26,159 nucleotides of DNA from JBKPNX01 sp046732855 (GCA_046732855.1 JBKPNX010000067.1:1-26159), one strand, 5' to 3'; positions 16,708 to 24,788 are shown, counted from the first letter of the stretch. Made by a program: numbers and translations. Notes: generated from the sequence alone by a model not told the origin.

Positions 16708-18084
16708 TTACGGCGGCACCATGCGGCAGCTACGAGCCACTTTCCAGCGTTCGCGGTAGGACATTCGAGGCAGGCCCACCTGGTCCGCGGGGGTCGCCGT
16801 GCGCGCCGAGAATGCGTGGCTGTACTCGTCGGGCGGCGCCAGGCGAGGTCCGACCCGGACCCGGCCAATCTCTCGCCATCGAAGATTGCTGATGATGTCG
16901 TTCTGGTACCGCCCTCCGGTCATCTCGAGGTCCACCTCGAGCATCACCGCGCCAACGTCGTCATAGTTCAGATAGTCCGCCGACAGGCGGCGCAACGTCT
17001 CGGCGAAAGCAACTCCCACATAATCGCGTGCCTCGAGCAACGCCAACTTGAATGGCTCGTGGTTCGCGGCATAGGCGTCATCGAAAAACGACTGGATGAC
17101 ACCCGCCAGCTCCTTCCGACGCTCCAGTTGATCCAGGAGGGGATCGACCTCGGCGCCGATCACCCCGCGCCGCACCAGCTTGTCATGAAAGACATCGATC
17201 AGAGTGTCGAAAATCGCGCCCGTCATGGGCTGCGACAGGTCATGCTCATCCGTCCACCCCCGGGCAAAGGCCGACATTTTCGTCGAGTTGCCGGCCACTC
17301 TGATCTGCTTGTTCGGCGACAGCTCGGCGAACCTGTTCAGCTCATTGAAAGTATATAGGTTGCCTCTTGTTGTTCGGAGAAGATGATCGACCACTGAATC
17401 GAAGTGGAGCACGGTGATCAGTGCGACGATATCGGCACCGCACTCGTGGAACCCGAAGAACTCGCCTTCGATCGCATCGAGGTCCGGCAGTCCGACTTGC
17501 GAATAGAGGAAGAGGTGGCCCATCTCGTGGGCGATGATGTCGAAATTCAGGCTGAAGAGCCGACGATCCCCATCGACGACGTCGGAGCCAAGCTCCATGA
17601 AGCCGTATCCTGCGGTCGCGTTGGCCAGGGCCCGCAGGAGAACCACCTCGAGTCGATCGTAGTCGCGAAGGAAATGCCAGCCGATCGGCTGGCCGAAATA
17701 GTCCGTCCAAATGTCAAGGACGAACCGAGCCACGCCATAGGCGTGGGCCGCCTCGAATTCTTTGGTTCGAAGCGGCAGATGGTCGAAATGACCGTCTCGA
17801 TCAGGTCGCGGCGGTCGCCGGATAGGGCCGTTCCAAGGGGGATAATAGAAAAAAAGCGAGCCGTATGGGCCCCGGGCGGGGCCGTACTGGCGCGCTTTGT
17901 CGATCGGATCGATCACATACATGCGATCATCAGAGGGGCCGGGGCCGATGGTTCCGGCATCCGGCGAGATCCAGACGGTCTCAGGCTCGTGGAACGGTTT
18001 GATGAACCGAGGTTGGGGGAACAACCGAAATCTGGTGCCGCGTCGTCGGCACTTTTTGACGAGGTCTATCGACATGGCCTCCAC
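16708..18084 (-). CDS. Zinc metallopeptidase-like protein, gluzincin (HExxH) type (458 aa)
   Basis: The middle of the protein holds IIAHEMGHLFLYSQ: His186, Glu187 and His190 form the HExxH zinc site. Then GFHECGADIVAL places Glu214 as a probable third ligand followed by Ala-Asp, the arrangement of thermolysin-like gluzincins. EHDLSQPMTGAIFDTLIDV (His281) resembles the thermolysin substrate-binding His region. There is no signal peptide, so it probably acts in the cytoplasm. The N-terminal 100 residues are Pro/Arg-rich and unlike secreted M4 propeptides. It starts 22 bases after the TfuA stop, at a GTG at 18084 or an ATG at 18075. It is visibly less GC-rich than the enzymes around it. Its place between TfuA and the repeat protein suggests a peptide-processing role. 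Confidence 0.78.
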   Translation of the reverse strand: MEAMSIDLVKKCRRRGTRFRLFPQPRFIKPFHEPETVWISPDAGTIGPGPSDDRMYVIDPIDKARQYGPARGPYGSLFFYYPPWNGPIRRPPRPDRDGHFDHLPLRTKEFEAAHAYGVARFVLDIWTDYFGQPIGWHFLRDYDRLEVVLLRALANATAGYGFMELGSDVVDGDRRLFSLNFDIIAHEMGHLFLYSQVGLPDLDAIEGEFFGFHECGADIVALITVLHFDSVVDHLLRTTRGNLYTFNELNRFAELSPNKQIRVAGNSTKMSAFARGWTDEHDLSQPMTGAIFDTLIDVFHDKLVRRGVIGAEVDPLLDQLERRKELAGVIQSFFDDAYAANHEPFKLALLEARDYVGVAFAETLRRLSADYLNYDDVGAVMLEVDLEMTGGRYQNDIISNLRWREIGRVRVGPRLAPPDEYSHAFSARTATPADQVGLPRMSYRERWKVARSCRMVPP

Positions 18085-18106
18085 ATCCTCGCGAAATCAT
18101 CCGCGC

Positions 18107-19468
18107 TCAAATACTTTCCTCCCTGTTCGAATATAGCCATTCGCGGCGCAGCGCGCGATCGAAATCGGCCCGGTCGGCGAAGCCGAGCTCGCGCGCGGCC
18201 GCGTCGATGTCGTCGGGCAGCGGCTGCCCGAGCCGGCGCTCGAAATACCACGCCCGCATCACCGCGGGCGGCGCGACGCGCGCGTCATCCGTATCCGGAT
18301 GGTCGAGGCCGTGCGCGTCGAGGAATGCCTGCTTGCTGCGCGCACGCTCGGCGAAGCGGGAGAACTCGTTGCGCAGGCGCAGCTCGTCGAGCAGCTGACC
18401 GGGCAATCCCGGCGCGGCGAGCGCGCCGATCGCCTCGAGCTGCGCCTCCTCCTCGACCATCCGCTCCAACTGTCGACCTTCGATCGCGTTCGCCGCGAGC
18501 CAGCGATCGAGGGCATCGCGAGTGAACAGGCCGTGGCGCGTGCGCAGGCGATGCAGCCGCTCCTTTCGGGCTCCGGCATCGACCCAGCGGCGCTGGCGCG
18601 ATGCCTCGCGCGCGGCCAAGAGGCGGAGCAGCGCCCGGTCCCGCACGGCAAAGTAGCTCTCGGGCTCAAGCCGGAGCTCCTCGAGCACGCGATCGTCCCT
18701 CAGCCACGCTGCGGACCCGCCGGCGCCTGGCTGCCGGGATGCCGCCGCCCCTGCGGTCGCGTCTTCCCAGACCTCGGTCCACTCCAGGACGTAGTCGACC
18801 TCCATCGGCGCGGTGCGCCCGGCCAGCAACGACCGCATCGCCGCGAGCATGGCGAGCGCATCCTCGCGCTTCTGGTCAACCCGGCCCTGCGGCAGCCAGA
18901 CGCGCAGAGCCGCGAGCTCGCGAGCGGGCACCGACCGCTTGGCGGCGCGCTCGAGCAGGCGCTCGAAGGTCCGGTCGTGATAGAACAGCTCCTTCGCGAT
19001 GCGGGTCAGGGCATCGCGCGTCGTCGGGGCGATGATGCCATCTCGCTCGGCCGCGGCCAGGGTCGCGCGGATGTTGATCATGGCCTCGGACAGGGCGAGA
19101 TAGCCGGTCTCGGGCGGCCCGTGGATTACCGCGACCTCGTCGTCGTCCTCGAGTTCGCCGGCGCGATACGCCTCGAAGATGCGGCCGCTGCCGCGCATGC
19201 CGAACGGATGCAGCTCGGCAGCGCGCAGCGCGCCCATGCTGGCGCTGCCGAACACGTGGACGCCCTCGGCCATCGCCCACAGGATCTCCTTGTGCCAGAC
19301 CGACAGCACGCCCTCGAAATAGCCGTCGACGATGCCGATCGCGCTCGGCCGCGCCTGCGCCGCGCGGTAGACGTCGCCTTGGGCGACCGGGGGCAGTACG
19401 ACGATCTCGTCGTCCGGCGCGAGATCCTCCGCGCGCAGCGTGGGGCCCACGAACACGCACGCCTTCAC
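18107..19468 (-). CDS. tfuA: TfuA-like protein with long C-terminal extension (453 aa)
   Basis: TfuA proteins partner YcaO enzymes and are linked to thioamide installation, probably by handling sulphur. The core is at residues 3-140: CVFVGPTL, then GIVDGYFEGVLSVWHKEIL, GVHVFGSASMGALRAAEL and GMRGSGRIFEAYRAGELEDD, all strongly typical. The start is a GTG whose last bases form the YcaO stop (GTGA), with GGGGA just upstream, so the two proteins are translationally coupled. Residues from about 240 to 453 are an all-helical, Arg/Glu/Leu-rich extension (LERMVEEEAQLEAIGAL, LRLRNEFSRFAERARSK) that is not part of the core and whose role is unknown. The open frame upstream of 19468 is antisense shadow within the YcaO gene. 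Confidence 0.9.
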   Translation of the reverse strand: MKACVFVGPTLRAEDLAPDDEIVVLPPVAQGDVYRAAQARPSAIGIVDGYFEGVLSVWHKEILWAMAEGVHVFGSASMGALRAAELHPFGMRGSGRIFEAYRAGELEDDDEVAVIHGPPETGYLALSEAMINIRATLAAAERDGIIAPTTRDALTRIAKELFYHDRTFERLLERAAKRSVPARELAALRVWLPQGRVDQKREDALAMLAAMRSLLAGRTAPMEVDYVLEWTEVWEDATAGAAASRQPGAGGSAAWLRDDRVLEELRLEPESYFAVRDRALLRLLAAREASRQRRWVDAGARKERLHRLRTRHGLFTRDALDRWLAANAIEGRQLERMVEEEAQLEAIGALAAPGLPGQLLDELRLRNEFSRFAERARSKQAFLDAHGLDHPDTDDARVAPPAVMRAWYFERRLGQPLPDDIDAAARELGFADRADFDRALRREWLYSNREESI

Positions 19469-20706
19469 CGCTGTTCCCCGCGCAGCTCGACGACCCGCGG
19501 TCCGGGCATGTACCGGTCGTGATCGTCCGGGCCTTCCAGCCCGGGGATCACCACGCGCACGACGGGCAGGCCGAACTCCGGTCGGGTCAGATCGACCGCA
19601 ATGACTTCCACGATGCCGACCGCGCGCAGGCGATCCAGCATCCAGGCGAAATCGTCGGCGCAGGTACGCGAGTCGTAGGTCGGCACGTCGCGGAAGTTCC
19701 GCCGCGCCCCACCCTCGCTCATCAGCGCCTGCGCGCGCCGCAGCTTGTCCGTGAGCCCCGCCGTCGTGAACTCGTGCGGCCGCAGGTCGTCGCGCGAGCC
19801 CGTGATGTAGGTGGTCCGCACCTGGATCGCCTCGGTCAACGCGCGCAGCAGCGCGACCGCGCGCGACGGATGCGCTCCCGCACCGGCGCCGGAGTGAGCA
19901 TGCGCGTGGCGGCGATCCGTGATCAAGCAATAGAACGCGGCAATGCCGACGTCAGTGGTCGCGTCCCATACGGCGACCGCGAATTCGGCGCGTTCGAGCT
20001 CTGCCAGCATGAGGAGGCAATCGTCGTCGTCGATCGTGCCGAGATCAATGCGCGTCCGCGTCCGGCCTGGCTGGTCAAGATGGTTCCACAGCGTCGTCGC
20101 ATCCCGCTCGACCACCTCGGCGATGCCATGATTGATCGCCTCCAGCACGTGGTTGCCCGAGGCGAGGCCGTTGCTGCTGGCGGGAAAGCAGCCGCTGCCG
20201 CTCGGCAGGGGCAGAGTGTAGCGGGCATGGACCACCTCGTACGGCAGCCAGGCCGTCAGGTCGGTCAACAGATCGCGCCCTTCGATCCAGAGAATCGGCA
20301 GGTCCGGATGGAAGATGCTTGCGGCCAAGCTCGGCAGGGCGTTCAGGTCGACCAGGGGATGCGTCCTCGCGAGCTCGCGGGCGCTACCGAGCTTGAGCGG
20401 CAGCTCGATTCGCTCGGCGTGGTACAGCTCGATCGCTTCCATCACGCCGGAGGCCTTGGCCGCCTCCAGGCTCAGTCCCTTGCCCTGGGACACCGCGAGC
20501 GAGCGCGCGTTCGGCCGAACTACCATGACCACCGGGACGCCGATCCGATCCAGGCCGGTGACATTAGCGACCCGCGTGATGCCCATGGATGCGAGGTGGG
20601 GCTGGGCGCGCGCCAGCGTGGTGGCGGGATCGACCGTGCGATGAGTGCCGCGCCGGTAGGCCTTGAAACCGGTGCCGGGGAGCCTTTCTGCAAGAACGGT
20701 CGCCAT
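19465..20706 (-). CDS. YcaO-domain ATP-dependent peptide backbone-modifying enzyme (413 aa)
   Basis: YcaO enzymes phosphorylate a peptide amide oxygen to drive azoline, amidine or, with TfuA, thioamide formation. All three ATP-binding segments are present: SQGKGLSLEAAKASGVMEAIE (73-93, starting at Ser73), SSNGLASGN … AEVVERDA (177-203), and SRAVALLRALTEAIQVR (281-297). No fused E1-like/cyclodehydratase domain is present. That fits a TfuA-dependent rather than a stand-alone heterocyclase system. The C-terminus ends GEQR and is not the PxPxP tail of azoline-forming YcaOs, although MPGPR occurs shortly before it. The ATG at 20706 begins a protein of normal size but has no obvious ribosome-binding site; the upstream in-frame extension to 20901 looks non-coding. 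It is the first gene of the operon. Confidence 0.93.
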   Translation of the reverse strand: MATVLAERLPGTGFKAYRRGTHRTVDPATTLARAQPHLASMGITRVANVTGLDRIGVPVVMVVRPNARSLAVSQGKGLSLEAAKASGVMEAIELYHAERIELPLKLGSARELARTHPLVDLNALPSLAASIFHPDLPILWIEGRDLLTDLTAWLPYEVVHARYTLPLPSGSGCFPASSNGLASGNHVLEAINHGIAEVVERDATTLWNHLDQPGRTRTRIDLGTIDDDDCLLMLAELERAEFAVAVWDATTDVGIAAFYCLITDRRHAHAHSGAGAGAHPSRAVALLRALTEAIQVRTTYITGSRDDLRPHEFTTAGLTDKLRRAQALMSEGGARRNFRDVPTYDSRTCADDFAWMLDRLRAVGIVEVIAVDLTRPEFGLPVVRVVIPGLEGPDDHDRYMPGPRVVELRGEQR

Positions 20707-20924
20707 CGATCGAAAATCGCTTGGTCGCAATCGCCGGCCAGCTAAGCGCGTCCGGCGGCGCTGCACAAGAGCGAAAGCGCCGCGCGCGGTAGTCCCCGTG
20801 GGCTGGCCGTAGTATGACCGATCCCGGATGTCGTCACTTGCGGGTTGGGATGGCGGGCCGGTTCGGCCATCTTCGCCAATGCGGACGACGACCCGGCGCA
20901 AGGATTTCGGGAGGCGCCATTGCC

Positions 20925-21953
20925 ATGACCAGACATCGCGTCGCGGTGATCGGCCTCGGCATGGCCGTGGCGCCGCACGCCAAGAGCCTGCTGGATCTGC
21001 ACGAGCGCGTCGAGGTCGCCTGTGCGTTCGCTCGCAGCGAGGCGCGGCGGCAGGCTTTCGCCCGGTGCTTCGATTTCCCCACGACCGGCGACCTTGAGCG
21101 GATCGTCAGCGATCCTTCGATCGAGGCGGTGCTGATCCTGACGCCGCCGAACACGCACCTGGAGCTGGTGGAGCGCTTTGCCGCCGCGGGCAAGCACATC
21201 CTGCTGGAGAAGCCGCTCGAGCGCTCGACCGAGCGGGCGGTGCGCCTGGTCGAGGCGGCGGAGACCGCGGGCGTGAAACTCGGCGTTGTCTTCCAGCACC
21301 GCTTTCGCGACGCCTCGGAGCACTTGCGTGCGCTGCTGCGGCAAGGCGCCTTGGGCGAGCTCGCGGCGGTCAACGTGAGCTGCCCGTGGTGGCGCCCTCA
21401 GAGCTACTACGACGAGCCCGGCCGCGGCACGCTCGCGCGCGACGGCGGCGGCGTCCTGATCACCCAGGCGATCCACACCCTCGATCTGACCTTGAGCCTC
21501 GCCGGCCCGGTGGCCGAAGTCGCGGCGATCGCCGGCACGACCGGCCTGCATCGCATGAAGACCGAAGACTTCGCCGCGGCGGGCCTGCGCTTTGCCAACG
21601 GCGCGTTGGGCGCGCTGATCGCGACCACGGCCGCGTACCCCGGCTTTCCCGAGCGGATCGAGCTGATCGGCACCAAAAGCACCGCCATCCTCGCCGCCGG
21701 CGTCGTCACCGTCCATCACCAGGACGGGCGCGAGGAGCGCGTCGGCGAAGAACAGGGTACCGGCGGCGGCGCCGACCCGATGGCGTTTCCCCACGATCCG
21801 CATCGCGCGCTGCTGGCCGATTTCCTCGCCGCTCTCGACCAGGAGCGCAGCCCGCGCGTCACCGGTCGCGAGGCGCTGCGCGTGCACCGCTTGATCGACG
21901 CCGTGCTGCGGTCGTCCGCCGAGCGGCGCGCCGTCAAGATCGAGACCGTCTGA
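20925..21953 (+). CDS. Gfo/Idh/MocA family oxidoreductase (342 aa)
   Basis: This is an NAD(P)-dependent oxidoreductase. The N-terminal Rossmann domain opens with HRVAVIGLGMAVAPHAKSL, continues with ILTPPNTHLELVERFAAAG, and carries the family motif ILLEKPLERS with the conserved Glu-Lys-Pro. GGGVLITQAIHTLDLTL, with the catalytic-site His of the family, lies in the second domain. Substrates are usually sugars, inositols or similar polyols; which one cannot be told. GGGAGG lies ten or so bases before the ATG at 20925. It starts an operon with a second member of the same family 14 bases downstream and is divergent from the YcaO operon. Confidence 0.9.
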   Translation: MTRHRVAVIGLGMAVAPHAKSLLDLHERVEVACAFARSEARRQAFARCFDFPTTGDLERIVSDPSIEAVLILTPPNTHLELVERFAAAGKHILLEKPLERSTERAVRLVEAAETAGVKLGVVFQHRFRDASEHLRALLRQGALGELAAVNVSCPWWRPQSYYDEPGRGTLARDGGGVLITQAIHTLDLTLSLAGPVAEVAAIAGTTGLHRMKTEDFAAAGLRFANGALGALIATTAAYPGFPERIELIGTKSTAILAAGVVTVHHQDGREERVGEEQGTGGGADPMAFPHDPHRALLADFLAALDQERSPRVTGREALRVHRLIDAVLRSSAERRAVKIETV

Positions 21954-21967
21954 GCACGGAGCCCGCC

Positions 21968-22987
21968 ATGCCCGACCACCCACCGCTCAAATTCGCCGCG
22001 ATCGGCCTCGACCACCGCCACATCTATCATCAGGTCGGCCGGCTCCTCGGACTCGGCGCCGAGTGCAGGGGCTACTACGCGCGCGATTCGGCCTCGCCGC
22101 TCGACGGCTTCGTGCGGCGCTTTCCCGATCTCCCGCGTGTGCAGGACGTGCGCGCGCTGCTCGACGATTCCGAGATCCAGCTGATCGTGACCGCCGCGAT
22201 TCCCTCGGAACGGGCCGAGATCGCACTCGAGGCGATGCGTCACGGCAAGGACGTCATGGTCGACAAGCCGGCCGTGATCACGCCCGCCCAGCTCGCCGAT
22301 GTCATGCGCCTGCAGCGCGAGACCGGGCGGATCTGGTCGGTCAATTTCTCGGAGCGTTTCGAGGTGCGCGCGATGACCCGCGCGGCGGAGCTGGCGCAGG
22401 ACGGAGCGATCGGGCGCGTGGTGCAGACGGTCGGTTTCGGGCCGCACCGGCTCAATCGCCACCTCCGTCCCGGCTGGTTCTTCCGGCGCGCCGATGCCGG
22501 GGGCATCCTGATCGACATCGGCTCGCACCAGATCGATCAGTTCCTCCACTTCACCGGCTCCACCGACGCCGAGATCGTGGCGAGCGCGGTCGCCAACTAC
22601 GCCAATCCGGACCTGCCCGAGTTCGAGGACTTCGGCGAGGTTCTGCTGCGCAGCGACCGCGGCAACGGCTATATCCGCGTCGACTGGTACACGCCGGACG
22701 GCCTGCCCACCTGGGGCGATGGCCGGTGCACTATCCTCGGCACCGAGGGCTACATCGAGCTGCGGAAATACGTTGACATCGCCGGGCGCGACGGCACCGA
22801 CCACCTGTTCCTGGTCGATCGCGAGGCGACCCGTCGCATCGATTGCAGCGATGCGCCGTTGCCCTACTACGCACGCCTGATCGCCGACGTATTCGAGCGC
22901 ACCCAGACCGCGATGCCGCAGGAGTACTGCTTCAAGGTGTGCGAGCTGGCGCTCGCGGCGCAGGCCAGCGCCGTGCGCCTCGCCTGA
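21968..22987 (+). CDS. Gfo/Idh/MocA family oxidoreductase, second copy (339 aa)
   Basis: This is a divergent member of the same superfamily as the gene 14 bases upstream. The Rossmann start is atypical (FAAIGLDHRHIYHQVGRLLG), lacking the usual Gly-x-Gly-x-x-Gly. The Lys-Pro motif (VMVDKPAVIT) and the second-domain motif GGILIDIGSHQIDQFLHF are present. The weak glycine motif could mean altered cofactor binding. The pair probably acts in one pathway, perhaps consecutive oxidation and reduction of a sugar-like compound; this is inferred from adjacency only. GGAG lies six bases before the ATG. Confidence 0.88.
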   Translation: MPDHPPLKFAAIGLDHRHIYHQVGRLLGLGAECRGYYARDSASPLDGFVRRFPDLPRVQDVRALLDDSEIQLIVTAAIPSERAEIALEAMRHGKDVMVDKPAVITPAQLADVMRLQRETGRIWSVNFSERFEVRAMTRAAELAQDGAIGRVVQTVGFGPHRLNRHLRPGWFFRRADAGGILIDIGSHQIDQFLHFTGSTDAEIVASAVANYANPDLPEFEDFGEVLLRSDRGNGYIRVDWYTPDGLPTWGDGRCTILGTEGYIELRKYVDIAGRDGTDHLFLVDREATRRIDCSDAPLPYYARLIADVFERTQTAMPQEYCFKVCELALAAQASAVRLA

Positions 22988-23060
22988 CCGCCACGTCCTC
23001 TCTGGATCGCCGGGTAAATTGGCGGCAGACTGCCGCGCGGCCACTTGGGAGATGTCGCCC

Positions 23061-24296
23061 ATGCGCTGTGAAGTCGTCGCCATCGGCACCGAGCTGCTGC
23101 TGGGTCAGATCGTCGATACCAACTCCGCCTGGATTGGCGCGCAGCTGGCGCAGGCCGGCATCAATTCATACTTTCAGACCAAGGTCGGCGACAATCTCGC
23201 GCGCATCGTCGGCTGCATCCGCCAAGCCCTCGAGCGCAGCGACGCCGTGATCGTGTGCGGCGGCTTAGGACCGACCCAGGACGACATCACGCGCGATGCG
23301 ATCGCCGAGGTCATGGGCGTGCCGCTGGTCCGCAGTGCTGAGCTCGCCGAGCGGATCACCGCCCTGTTCACGGCACGCAGGCGCGAGATGGCCGCGAACA
23401 ATCTGCGCCAGGCGGACGTCCCCGAGGGCGCCGCGGTGATCCCCGAGATGCCCGGCACCGCGCCCGGCTTGATCTGCCCGGTCGGCGACAAGGTGATCTA
23501 TGCGGTGCCGGGCGTGCCTCACGAGATGCAAACCATGCTGCGCGGCACGGTGCTGCCCGACCTGCAGCATCGCGCCGGTGTCAGCGCGGTGATCCGGAGC
23601 CGCGTGCTGCGCACCTGGGGCCACACCGAGTCTGGCCTCGCCGAGCTGCTCGCCCCGCGCATGCTCGAGCTCGACGCGCTCGGCAATCCGACGCTGGCTT
23701 TCCAGGCGAGCGGCATCGAAGGCATCAAGGTGCGCATCACCGCGAAGGCGGGCGACGGCCCGAGCGCGGACGCAATCCTGGCCACAGAGGAGGCGCTGCT
23801 GCGGCCGCTGCTCGGCGAGATCGTGTTCGGCGTCGACGAGCAGACGATGGAATCGGTCGTGGTCGACCTGCTGCAGGAACGCGGCCTCACTCTCGCGCTC
23901 GCCGAATCGGTGACCGGCGGCCTCGCGGCGGCCCGCCTCAGCTCCGTCCCAGGCGCCGGCGATGTGTTGCGGGGGGCGCTGGTCGCCTATGCGAGCGACG
24001 TCAAGTTCGCGTTGCTGGACGTGCCCGAAGGGCCGGTGGTCACTGCGCCGGCCGCGCGGACGATGGCGGCCGGCGTGCGCAAGCTGCTCGGCGCCGACGT
24101 CGGGCTCGCGACCACCGGCGTCGCCGGGCCGGACGAGCAGGACGGTCAGCCGGTGGGGACCGTGTTCCTCGGCCTCGCGCTCGGTGACCACGTGGAAGCG
24201 CGCGAGGTGCGCCTGCCCGGTGACCCCGATCGGGTCCGCCAATATGCGGTGATCAGCGTGCTCGACCTGTTGCGCCGGCAGCTGCTCCGGAACTGA
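23061..24296 (+). CDS. cinA: CinA family protein, full-length two-domain (411 aa)
   Basis: The N-terminal molybdopterin-binding-like domain is clear (CEVVAIGTELLLGQIVDTNS, VIVCGGLGPTQDDITRDA, PEMPGTAPGLICP, YAVPGVPHEMQTML). It is linked to ADP-ribose pyrophosphatase activity in some members. The C-terminal domain (AESVTGGLAAARLSSVPGA, GALVAYASDVKFALLDV, ATTGVAGPDEQDGQPVGTVF) is the NMN deamidase domain used in pyridine-nucleotide recycling. The usual Cys of ESCTGG is Val here, which is seen in some homologues and is not the catalytic residue. The ATG at 23061 is chosen over an upstream ATG at 23019 because GGGAGA precedes it at good spacing and the conserved first strand begins at once. Confidence 0.92.
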   Translation: MRCEVVAIGTELLLGQIVDTNSAWIGAQLAQAGINSYFQTKVGDNLARIVGCIRQALERSDAVIVCGGLGPTQDDITRDAIAEVMGVPLVRSAELAERITALFTARRREMAANNLRQADVPEGAAVIPEMPGTAPGLICPVGDKVIYAVPGVPHEMQTMLRGTVLPDLQHRAGVSAVIRSRVLRTWGHTESGLAELLAPRMLELDALGNPTLAFQASGIEGIKVRITAKAGDGPSADAILATEEALLRPLLGEIVFGVDEQTMESVVVDLLQERGLTLALAESVTGGLAAARLSSVPGAGDVLRGALVAYASDVKFALLDVPEGPVVTAPAARTMAAGVRKLLGADVGLATTGVAGPDEQDGQPVGTVFLGLALGDHVEAREVRLPGDPDRVRQYAVISVLDLLRRQLLRN

Positions 24297-24311
24297 CGGT
24301 ATTTGCCCAAC

Positions 24312-24512
24312 TCACTTGGCTGCAGTGGCTTCAATGAGGAGGAGGGCGAGCTCACTGGCTGTGACGTTTTCCTCGGGCACGTCTGGAAGCCTGGCAAGCA
24401 CGTGCTGGCGGAACCTGGCGATCTTACCGAGTAGACCGACCGCCGCAGCCACAAGTGAGGCCCGATCCGTGCGCCTGATGGACGCGCTGGTCTCGGCATC
24501 GTCTCTGGGACA
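24312..24512 (-). pseudogene. Possible 3' remnant of an unidentified gene
   Basis: On the minus strand the last about 60 codons before the stop at 24312 read as plausible protein (RTDRASLVAAAVGLLGKIAR, FRQHVLARLPDVPEENVTAS, ELALLLIEATAAK). Upstream in the same frame the translation turns into the hairpin repeats at 24531 and beyond, and no start codon with a ribosome-binding site precedes the coherent part. I do not recognise the family. It may be the tail of a gene whose front was lost when the repeats came in, or a small gene with an unusual start. Confidence 0.35.
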
Positions 24513-24533
24513 CTTTAGACCTTCTTGTTGTCG

Positions 24534-24609
24534 TGGCCCAGCTTGACCGGGCCAGCCAGTGGCCGAGCATCCCCGCCTTGCGCAGGATCCCCCGGTCGAG
24601 CCGGGCGAT
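24534..24609. repeat. Inverted pair of hairpin repeats (compact element)
   Basis: The first hairpin is TGGCCCAG-CTTGA-CCGGGCCA (24534-24554). The second is ATCCCCCGG-TCGAG-CCGGGCGAT (24587-24609). Each stem has one mismatch, and the two hairpins face each other across 32 bases. This is the layout of short palindromic elements scattered in many alphaproteobacterial genomes. Confidence 0.75.
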
Positions 24610-24760
24610 GACAAAAAAGCCTGGCCCGGCGGTGACAAAGAGTTTGACCGGCGAGGACCAAAAATAGGCTTGGCCGGGGGAGGACAAGGGGACTCGGCGG
24701 GAAATGACAAGGCAGACCGGCGGGCAACGACAAGGAACCCGGCGGGCGACGAAGGGACCG
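24598..24760 (+). repeat. Degenerate tandem array of about 22-25 bp, hairpin-derived
   Basis: About seven units follow one another, each of the form (g/c)CCGGCGGG-x-GATGACAAG-x(3-6). Clear cores are CCGGGCGATGACAA (24601), CCGGCGGTGACAA (24626), TCGGCGGGAAATGACAA (24694) and CCGGCGGGCAACGACAA (24717). The core equals the outer half of the neighbouring hairpin, so the array looks like repeated duplication and decay of that half. Spacing is irregular and there is no leader or uniform repeat, so it is not a CRISPR. Confidence 0.65.
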
Positions 24761-24788
24761 AGCCAGCCGACCCGTTCCCCATCCCGTC

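Noticed and set aside
19469..19930. N-terminal extension of TfuA by about 150 residues
   Set aside because: It is a frame shadow of the YcaO gene on the same strand; the TfuA core begins right after the GTG at 19468.
24598..24760. Evenly spaced short repeats suggesting a CRISPR array
   Set aside because: Units are degenerate, spacing varies, there are no unique spacers of constant length, no leader and no cas genes.
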